Source of the DNA: Leptospira soteropolitanensis
Lineage (GTDB): Bacteria; Spirochaetota; Leptospiria; Leptospirales; Leptospiraceae
NCBI RefSeq assembly: GCF_026151655.1
Contig: NZ_JAMQPN010000002.1
Location: 682,001 to 746,000 of the forward strand
DNA length: 64,000 nucleotides
Reading direction: 5' to 3'
Below, piece by piece: positions 57,798 to 64,000 of this stretch. Position 1 is the first letter of the stretch, and every line of letters begins with the position of its first letter. The notes beneath the pieces were generated by a model. That model ran no database searches. It had not been told where the DNA came from and worked only from the letters and a program-made list of their open reading frames with translations. Both the position numbers and the translations under genes were made by a program.

Positions 57798-59060
57798 TTA
57801 AAAATGCATCGAAAACGCGACGACAAAGAAATCCTCTTTTTTCGAGTTCTGTTTGTCTCGATAAGCAAATACAGAATCTGCGGATCTTCGGTAGACATAT
57901 TCAAATCTAAGCAATCCAGGATCAAACTTAAGGATATCAAATGTTGTTGTATAACCGTTACTCATAAATCCATTCTTAGTTCCAGTATTTACCATCACTT
58001 GAAGAGGATCATAAAATCGTTCGATACGAAAACTCAATCTGTAATCTGGTGTGAGTTTGTAACTAAGCCAAATAGTTCCATGATACCACTGACGAAATGC
58101 ATTGGATGATGTCTCTTTATATTCCCCCAAATTTGGATCATAGATACCTAACAATGGTTCGTATACAAACCTTTGTTTTGCTTTTTGTGCCCCGATATCA
58201 AACTGCCCAATAAAACTTAATCTTTCTGAAACGATCCATTCTAAAATTGTGTTTTGATACAATCGAATTTGTTTTCTTTCATTATTAGGCGCTTCGTTTC
58301 CGGCAAACTGATTGAGTGTTAAAATAAAACTGGGGCTAAATTGGTATTTTATCTGACTGCCAAAAGCTTTGTCTTTATTATTATCTGTAATATTTTGCCA
58401 TCCATTAAGAATCTGCAATTGAACACTGAATTTTTCAGTAAACTTATGGGATAATCGAATTCCGGAAGAATAATAAGGCACATAATCGAGAGCAAATGCC
58501 CTTGTATAATTGACATTGTTTTGAGAAATCCAAGACTCGTGTCCGATATTTCCAAAAAAAATACCCGCATCAAGCCAAGTATCTTTTCCGATTTTAAATC
58601 CTGAAAATGCTTCCTGGATGTTCTTGACAGAATTTTGGTTCGAATATTTTTCCGTTGTGGATTCTGCCGCATAATTTGCGTTTACTGATGTTCCCCATTG
58701 AAATGCAATTCGTCCCCGATAGTTTTTTTCTTCCACCTTGGCGTCAATGTAGGCCAAGTTTATATTAAACTCGCCGTTTCGCACTCCTTGGGTTGTAAAA
58801 TTTCGTTCTGTGTCTTTAGGAAGATTTCGATTGTATAGATAATAAGAATCAATATATCCTCCAAAACGAATCGAACTTGGCAAAACAACAGACTTTGGAA
58901 CCGAATCATTTTTCTTTGTATTTTCATCTGCTGGAGTCTCTTCAGCCGACAACGGGAAAAAAACTCCACCTAGAACAAACAAAGTTATGCAGAATACAAT
59001 TCCAACAAAGCGAATTTGACATTTATTAAAGAAACAAAAAACATTTACTTGATACAACAT
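57798..59060 (-). CDS. Outer-membrane beta-barrel porin-like protein
   Basis: A 420-residue outer-membrane protein. A long signal region (about 15-40, FVGIVFCITLFVLGG) is followed by FGGYIDSYYLYNRNLP and many alternating amphipathic strands ending with aromatic residues; the last strand is FFVVAFSMHF, a typical barrel C-terminus. The GYIDSYY and AYIDAKVEEKN blocks resemble the OmpL-like / beta-barrel porin-2 family. It is 128 nt downstream of kdpE in the same direction, so it may be cotranscribed with the potassium genes. The transported solute is unknown. Confidence 0.75.
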   Translation of the reverse strand: MLYQVNVFCFFNKCQIRFVGIVFCITLFVLGGVFFPLSAEETPADENTKKNDSVPKSVVLPSSIRFGGYIDSYYLYNRNLPKDTERNFTTQGVRNGEFNINLAYIDAKVEEKNYRGRIAFQWGTSVNANYAAESTTEKYSNQNSVKNIQEAFSGFKIGKDTWLDAGIFFGNIGHESWISQNNVNYTRAFALDYVPYYSSGIRLSHKFTEKFSVQLQILNGWQNITDNNKDKAFGSQIKYQFSPSFILTLNQFAGNEAPNNERKQIRLYQNTILEWIVSERLSFIGQFDIGAQKAKQRFVYEPLLGIYDPNLGEYKETSSNAFRQWYHGTIWLSYKLTPDYRLSFRIERFYDPLQVMVNTGTKNGFMSNGYTTTFDILKFDPGLLRFEYVYRRSADSVFAYRDKQNSKKEDFFVVAFSMHF

Positions 59061-59188
59061 GATATCTATAAATTACCATGTTTCAAAATTCCAAGCAATG
59101 GATCGTAGATTATGATTTAGAAATCAGTCTTAAGAATTTATTAAGATAAATAAAAGGAATGCAATACTGAAATTTATTAAATTCTTCA

Positions 59189-59872
59189 TCAATGATGAGC
59201 CCAACGATAACCAATTCCTGGTTCCGTAAGGAGCCAGAGTGGATTACTAGGTGAATCTTCGATTTTTTTTCGTAATTGAGTGATATGTACTCGAAGCGAA
59301 TTCATTTCATTTAAAGCCTGATCGCCCCAGATTTTTTTAATTAAAACATCATGAGTGATCACTTTGCCGGAATTTTTGATAAGGAAGGTAAGGATTTGGA
59401 ATTCTGTAGGTGTTAACCGAATCAGTGCACCATTCTTAATGACTTGGTAATTTACAAAATCCACCACCAAATTCCCACTTTCCCAATTGGCAGGTGTCTC
59501 TTCTGCAGGGAGCCTTCGAAGCGCTGTTCGAATCCTTGCCAATAGTTCTCCCATACTGAATGGCTTGGTAATGTAATCATCCGCACCAGCATCAAGCAGA
59601 GCAATTTTATCTTCTTCCGAATTCATAACAGATAAAACAAGGAATGGAATCTCAGAGAAGGATCTGACTTCTTTAATGACATCCAACCCACTCCCATCAG
59701 GAAGTTGTAAATCTAACAAAACTAACTTGGGTGAATGCAAAGCAATAGACTCAATTGCGTCTTTTTTGGAAATCGCTTCGATGGTGGCATAACCTTTGGC
59801 TTCGAGCGCAATTCGCAACATCTTTCGAATGGCACTATCATCATCCACAAGAAGAATCAAATCTTTGGTCAT
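59189..59872 (-). CDS. kdpE: KdpE-type response regulator
   Basis: A 227-residue OmpR-family activator of the kdp potassium uptake genes. The receiver domain has phospho-acceptor D54 (LVLLDLQLPDG) and K103 (YITKPF). A winged helix (about 130-225, LTPTEFQILTFLIKNSGKVITH and SLRVHITQLRKKIE) binds DNA. It starts 15 nt after the kdpD stop, at the end of the kdpB-C-D-E run. Confidence 0.94.
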   Translation of the reverse strand: MTKDLILLVDDDSAIRKMLRIALEAKGYATIEAISKKDAIESIALHSPKLVLLDLQLPDGSGLDVIKEVRSFSEIPFLVLSVMNSEEDKIALLDAGADDYITKPFSMGELLARIRTALRRLPAEETPANWESGNLVVDFVNYQVIKNGALIRLTPTEFQILTFLIKNSGKVITHDVLIKKIWGDQALNEMNSLRVHITQLRKKIEDSPSNPLWLLTEPGIGYRWAHH

Positions 59873-59887
59873 ATAAAATCTATTCCG

Positions 59888-62461
59888 TTATCCGCAAGGT
59901 AAGTCAATGAGAAAGCGAGCCCCTCCTTCCTTGCGGTTCATCGCTTCTATGGTTCCGCCATGTAACTCTACGATGGATTTAGAAATAGCAAGCCCAAGAC
60001 CCGTGCCAATTTTTCCGGAAGATTCACCCCGGTAAAACTTTTGAAAAATACTAGAGGAATCTACCGGAAGACCATTGCCATTATCTTCCACAATCCAATG
60101 AAGACTGTTATCCTTTTTTTCCAAGGAAATCCAAATCGTGGAACCATTCGGCGTATACAAACAAGCATTATAGAGTAAGTTAAAAATGGCGTGCGAGAAA
60201 AGAACCCGGTCAAGGTCAATGGACTCATCCAAATCATTAATCAGAATTTTTATAAGATGATTTACTTTATTTTTTCCTAAGTAGGATACCGAATCATGAA
60301 TGATCTCAGAAGGGTGTACTTTTTCTTTTTTTAAAGTCAAATACCCTGATTCAATTCTACTGATATCAAGAAGATTTCCTAGAAGCAAATTGAGAACCAA
60401 GGAACTCTCTTGGATCTCTTCAACCAAATTTTTTCGCGCAGTTGGATCAGAATCAATCTCTGGATCCAATAATGCTGAAGCAGAACCTTGAATGGATGTT
60501 AGCGGTGTCTTTAATTCATGAGAGAGAGAATTAAAAACTAAATTGTATAATTTTTCTGATTCTTTTAATAGAAAATTTTTCCGGGAATCTTCAGAAAGTG
60601 TATCTCTATCAAGTGCTAAGGCAACTTGATTGGCGACTGTATTCAGAAGAATTTCTTGTTCCAAACTCGGCTCCAATAAAGATACAACATTAATCACTCC
60701 AGAAATTCCCCCCGGTGAAACCAAGGGATAAAAAGTTACATTTGATAAAGATAAAGTTTCCGTGTTTTTACCGGCAGGTTTTCCATTTTTAATCGTCCAG
60801 GTAGCCACTGCTAAATCTTTAGGATCCTCTATGGCTGGAACAAATTCTCCATTTTGATAAAAATGAAGTTTTACTGAAAAAGGGAATATCTTTTTAAAAA
60901 AGGTATCTCCGATTTTAATGATCTCTGAAGCAGAGGAAGTCTTTGATAAGTCATGAGTGAGTTCATATAAAATGGACAACTTCTCCTCTCTAGACCTTAA
61001 TTTTGTCTCATTTTTTTTAAGTTTTGCCGTTAAACCTCCGTTAATGAGTGCTATTAACATAAAAATCACAAACATCAATGCATCTTCTAATTTGGAAATA
61101 TAAAATGTGTAAAGAGGAGGAATGAATAAAAAATTCCAAAAAGATGCTGAAAGAATTGCAGCAAGAAGCACTGGTCCTCTACTAAAAAACATTCCAAGAA
61201 TCGCTACATAAAACAAATATAGAATCGAAATCGTCCAATATCCAATATAGGAATTCAAAACTTGATTACAGAATGTCACAAAAGTAGTTAATGCGAATAC
61301 CGAAAGATATTGCCGAACGCTAGAAGACGGAATTAATTTTTTATAAAAATCAAAATGAAATGTATGATCCTCCCGAAATGGCACTACTATAATTTCAACA
61401 TCTCGAAGAGATTTAATAATTTTTGTTGAAATATTTTGATAAAACAAATCTAAAAATAAATTTCTTTTGGAACCTCCTATTACTAAACGGTGGATTCGTT
61501 TTTCATTCACAGCGGAGACAATTCCAATCACTGGATCAGCCTCAAAAGAATGAACCACTTCTGCCCCAAGCTCTTTGGCAAAACGGATATGGGAACGAAT
61601 GGACTGAGCCGATTCTGGACTATTATTTTCTTCGTTTTCAGAAAAGAATGCATACAATTCAGAATTTCTTTCTAAAGCCAATCGTTTCGCATTTCGGAGT
61701 AGGGTTTTCGAATTAGGACTTGCTGAGATGGCAACCATAATCCGCTCCCTACCTTGGGGCATTCTCTTTTCAACATACTTCGCAGTATAAGATAAAGATA
61801 ATTCCCGAAGATATGTTAAATTTTCTTTTCGAAAAAAGTTTTCTTTTGCTGAAATTACTTTTTCAGGAATGTATACCTTTCCCTCCGACAACCTTTTTAA
61901 TAATTCATCAGGAATAATATCAATTAACACTAGTTCATCGGCTCTTTCCAAAATACTATCAGGAATGGTTTCTTTTACCGGACTTTTGATGATTTTTTCG
62001 ATCGAATCAACTTGGCTTTCTAGATGTTGTACATTTACAGTTGACAAAACATGGATTCCTGCATCGAGTAAGGTAAAAATATCCTGATATCTTTTTTTAT
62101 TGATCGAACCAGGAATATTTGTATGTGCTAATTCATCTACAAGTACATAACTAGGTCTTTCTTTCAGAATACTCTCTAAATCCATTTCCTCCCAAACTTT
62201 GCCACGATACTCGATTTTTTTAAGAGGAATCCAATTTAGACCTTCCATCAAAGCTTTTGTGTCTGATCTGCCATGACTTTCGACAATACCAATCCGTACA
62301 TCTTCTCCTTCTTCTTTTAAATGATGGGCTTCCGTTAACATAGCATAAGTTTTTCCTACACCAGGAGACATCCCGAAATATACTTTCAGGATGCCTTTTT
62401 TCTTTGGCTCTTCTTGTTTGGCAAGAGATAGAAAATCTTCGGGACGTTTGCCTTCATTCAT
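59888..62461 (-). CDS. kdpD: KdpD potassium/turgor sensor kinase
   Basis: An 857-residue sensor kinase. The N-terminal KdpD domain has Walker A GMSPGVGKTYAML and Walker B YVLVDELAHTN, followed by a USP-like domain (RIMVAISASPNSKTLLRNAKRL). Four membrane helices lie at about 395-490, then a GAF domain and the kinase core with the H-box LSHELKTPLTSI and ATP blocks LLYNACLYTP, DNGNGLP and GTGLGLAISK. ATG 62461 overlaps the kdpC stop by 8 nt and is preferred to the TTG at 62482. It responds to potassium limitation or osmotic stress and phosphorylates KdpE. Confidence 0.95.
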   Translation of the reverse strand: MNEGKRPEDFLSLAKQEEPKKKGILKVYFGMSPGVGKTYAMLTEAHHLKEEGEDVRIGIVESHGRSDTKALMEGLNWIPLKKIEYRGKVWEEMDLESILKERPSYVLVDELAHTNIPGSINKKRYQDIFTLLDAGIHVLSTVNVQHLESQVDSIEKIIKSPVKETIPDSILERADELVLIDIIPDELLKRLSEGKVYIPEKVISAKENFFRKENLTYLRELSLSYTAKYVEKRMPQGRERIMVAISASPNSKTLLRNAKRLALERNSELYAFFSENEENNSPESAQSIRSHIRFAKELGAEVVHSFEADPVIGIVSAVNEKRIHRLVIGGSKRNLFLDLFYQNISTKIIKSLRDVEIIVVPFREDHTFHFDFYKKLIPSSSVRQYLSVFALTTFVTFCNQVLNSYIGYWTISILYLFYVAILGMFFSRGPVLLAAILSASFWNFLFIPPLYTFYISKLEDALMFVIFMLIALINGGLTAKLKKNETKLRSREEKLSILYELTHDLSKTSSASEIIKIGDTFFKKIFPFSVKLHFYQNGEFVPAIEDPKDLAVATWTIKNGKPAGKNTETLSLSNVTFYPLVSPGGISGVINVVSLLEPSLEQEILLNTVANQVALALDRDTLSEDSRKNFLLKESEKLYNLVFNSLSHELKTPLTSIQGSASALLDPEIDSDPTARKNLVEEIQESSLVLNLLLGNLLDISRIESGYLTLKKEKVHPSEIIHDSVSYLGKNKVNHLIKILINDLDESIDLDRVLFSHAIFNLLYNACLYTPNGSTIWISLEKKDNSLHWIVEDNGNGLPVDSSSIFQKFYRGESSGKIGTGLGLAISKSIVELHGGTIEAMNRKEGGARFLIDLPCG

Positions 62462-63032
62462 GGAGCATTTGTTTCCATTCAAGATTTAGTTTCGTTACGT
62501 TCACTCTTTCTCGGCCGATAAACCCAAACAATGGATATTCCGTATATTTATGAACCAACTCATTGATAGTTTCTATTGGCATTTTTGTTTGTCCGCTAAT
62601 CCATTTTGATTGCTCATAAGCGCAACGAGTAGAAATATGCGGATCGAGACCGGAAGCCGAAGCATACAAGAGTTCAGAACATTCTTCTTTGCTAATTCCC
62701 AAATTTTCCAAATCTTTTTCCCTCTTCTCTACCGTTGTTCTTAAATCCAAACTGGATGGACTCAAATTGGAAGCACCACTCGGTATTGTGCCAAAACTTG
62801 CGGCACTTGGGCGATACCGAAATAAAAACTGCGAATTAAGCGCTTGCGAAAAAAGTTCAGAACCGACAATTTTATCGTTCATTCTCACCAAACTCCCTCC
62901 CGCTTGTGAAGGGAAAATACTTTGAGCGATACCTGTAACAGCTAACGGATACAAAAAACCCAATATAACTAAGGACAAAAAAAAGAACCGGATTGTAATT
63001 TCCAACTGATTGGATGTTTCCTTCGATTTCAT
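62454..63032 (-). CDS. kdpC: Potassium-transporting ATPase subunit C
   Basis: A 192-residue single-span subunit of the KdpFABC potassium pump. One N-terminal helix (about 13-35) anchors a periplasmic domain with the family blocks [29 protein letters not shown] and [11 protein letters not shown]. The start overlaps kdpB by 4 nt and the end overlaps kdpD by 8 nt, so the four genes form one transcript. Confidence 0.95.
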   Translation of the reverse strand: MKSKETSNQLEITIRFFFLSLVILGFLYPLAVTGIAQSIFPSQAGGSLVRMNDKIVGSELFSQALNSQFLFRYRPSAASFGTIPSGASNLSPSSLDLRTTVEKREKDLENLGISKEECSELLYASASGLDPHISTRCAYEQSKWISGQTKMPIETINELVHKYTEYPLFGFIGRERVNVTKLNLEWKQMLHE

Positions 63033-64000
63033 AAATAACCTCCAGATAAAACTAAGTCAATGAGTTTGATTCCAAAAAAAGGGAAGATCATCCCACCTCC
63101 ACCATAGATAAGAAAATTTCGAAGTAAGGCGGCATCGGGAGATTTAGGCATATACTTTACTCCACGTAAGGAGAGGGGTATGAGTAGAGGAATCACAAGG
63201 GCATTGAATATCACTGCAGACAGAATGGCATTGTCTGGACTTGAAAGCTGCATAATGTTTAACGGTGCCAATGGCAAAAATAACGCCGGTAAAATGGCGA
63301 AGTATTTTGCAATATCGTTAGCGATACTAAAAGTGGTGAGAGCACCCCTTGTCATAAGGAGTTGTTTCCCAATTTCAACAATCTCGATGAGTTTACTTGG
63401 GTTACTGTCCAGATCAATCATATTTCCAGCTTCTCTCGCAGTTTGGGTCCCTGTATTCATTGCCACACCCACATCAGACTGAGCCAGAGCCGGAGCGTCA
63501 TTGGTTCCATCGCCGATCATTGCCACCAAATATCCGTTAGCTTGTTCTTCCCGAATCCTTTTTAATTTTGCTTCTGGTGTTGCTTCGGCAATAAAATCAT
63601 CTACTCCTGCCTCAGCTGCAATTGCCGCCGCTGTTAGTGGGTTGTCACCGGTAATCATTACTGTGCGAATTCCCATCCTACGCAGAGTCGCAAAACGTTC
63701 TTTGAGTCCACCCTTAACAATATCCTTCAACTCTATGATACCCAGAAGCTCATTTCCCTCTGAAACTAATATCGGAGTACTCCCCTTTCTTGCGATATCA
63801 TCTGAAACCATTTGCATCGTTTTTGGAATAGTTCCTCCCAAAGACTCAATATGTTTTCTAATCGCATCAAATGCACCCTTTCTTATATTACGAATTTGTT
63901 TTCCATTTTCAGAAATTTCAACACCGCTCATTCTAGTCGATGCAGAAAACGGAATCCAATGAACATCTAACGATTTTAAATTTCTTTCTCTTATCGCATA
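63029..64000 (-). CDS. kdpB: Potassium-transporting ATPase subunit B (5' partial)
   Basis: The C-terminal 323 residues of the P-type ATPase subunit that couples ATP hydrolysis to potassium import. The frame is open through the right edge; the first in-frame ATG (63931) is internal, because the residues before it ([13 protein letters not shown]) still match KdpB. Visible blocks: the TGDN and [12 protein letters not shown] hinge, then [17 protein letters not shown] and [22 protein letters not shown] in the membrane part. The phosphorylated DKTG lies outside the window, as presumably does kdpA. Confidence 0.95.
   Translation of the reverse strand, partial: YAIRERNLKSLDVHWIPFSASTRMSGVEISENGKQIRNIRKGAFDAIRKHIESLGGTIPKTMQMVSDDIARKGSTPILVSEGNELLGIIELKDIVKGGLKERFATLRRMGIRTVMITGDNPLTAAAIAAEAGVDDFIAEATPEAKLKRIREEQANGYLVAMIGDGTNDAPALAQSDVGVAMNTGTQTAREAGNMIDLDSNPSKLIEIVEIGKQLLMTRGALTTFSIANDIAKYFAILPALFLPLAPLNIMQLSSPDNAILSAVIFNALVIPLLIPLSLRGVKYMPKSPDAALLRNFLIYGGGGMIFPFFGIKLIDLVLSGGYL

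Noticed and set aside
1..64000. tRNA, rRNA, CRISPR array, transposase, integrase or attachment-site duplications
   Set aside because: None seen by reading; gene spacing and codon style stay uniform and no island-like stretch stands out.

Overview
The window is a gene-dense stretch of a spirochaete chromosome, most likely Leptospira. The citramalate synthase, the long-form IspG with a large insert, the lipoproteins with spirochaete-type lipoboxes, the AT-rich sequence and the long minus-strand runs with 1-10 nt stop/start overlaps all fit that genus. An AlkB-type hydroxylase, an intact kdp operon and few signs of decay suggest a free-living (saprophytic) species; the species itself cannot be settled from the sequence. 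I saw no rRNA, tRNA, insertion sequence, prophage or CRISPR array, and no gap above 300 bp lacks a gene.

Layout. 1-1022 (+): a truncated FliG-like gene and a small membrane ORF that may be frameshifted. 1019-3473 (-): glpK and a metallo-beta-lactamase-fold hydrolase, divergent from a STAS-domain gene. 3879-7957 (-): lexA, lipoprotein, S41 protease, tsaD, pssA, ending in a 14-bp hairpin shared with the convergent STAS gene. 8008-14839 (-): a heavy-metal type RND efflux operon (small anchored protein, pump, pyrophosphatase, outer-membrane channel, adaptor) in which ppa lies between pump and channel genes. 14992-17270 (+): bactofilin and recJ. 17362-17895 (-): mtnD. 17996-29560 (-): a NADH:quinone oxidoreductase operon, nuoABCDEFHJKLMN, without nuoG and nuoI. 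29676-38695 (-): a tight run of conserved hypothetical, mutY, histidine kinase, response regulator, Smr-domain protein, cimA, pth, VTT-domain membrane protein, Cys-rich small protein and rarA.

38836-43847 (+): ispG, then a DUF2339/DUF3999-type membrane-periplasm pair. 43951-45603 (-): tetR-alkB with a perfect 11-bp inverted-repeat operator in front of tetR. 45891-46340 (+): a DUF1499-type lipoprotein. 46374-57615 (-): carB, a membrane-anchored alkaline-phosphatase/sulfatase-superfamily enzyme and a bacterial alpha-2-macroglobulin with an intact thioester motif. 57798-64000 (-): a beta-barrel porin downstream of kdpE, kdpD, kdpC and kdpB, the last running off the right edge.

Most of the window is core metabolism and envelope biology. 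The most interesting points are complex I lacking its nuoG and nuoI genes, the pyrophosphatase built into a metal efflux operon, the tetR-alkB operator, a possible leaderless lexA promoter, and a FliG paralogue without the torque-helix charges. I did not find a clear new defence or mobile system.
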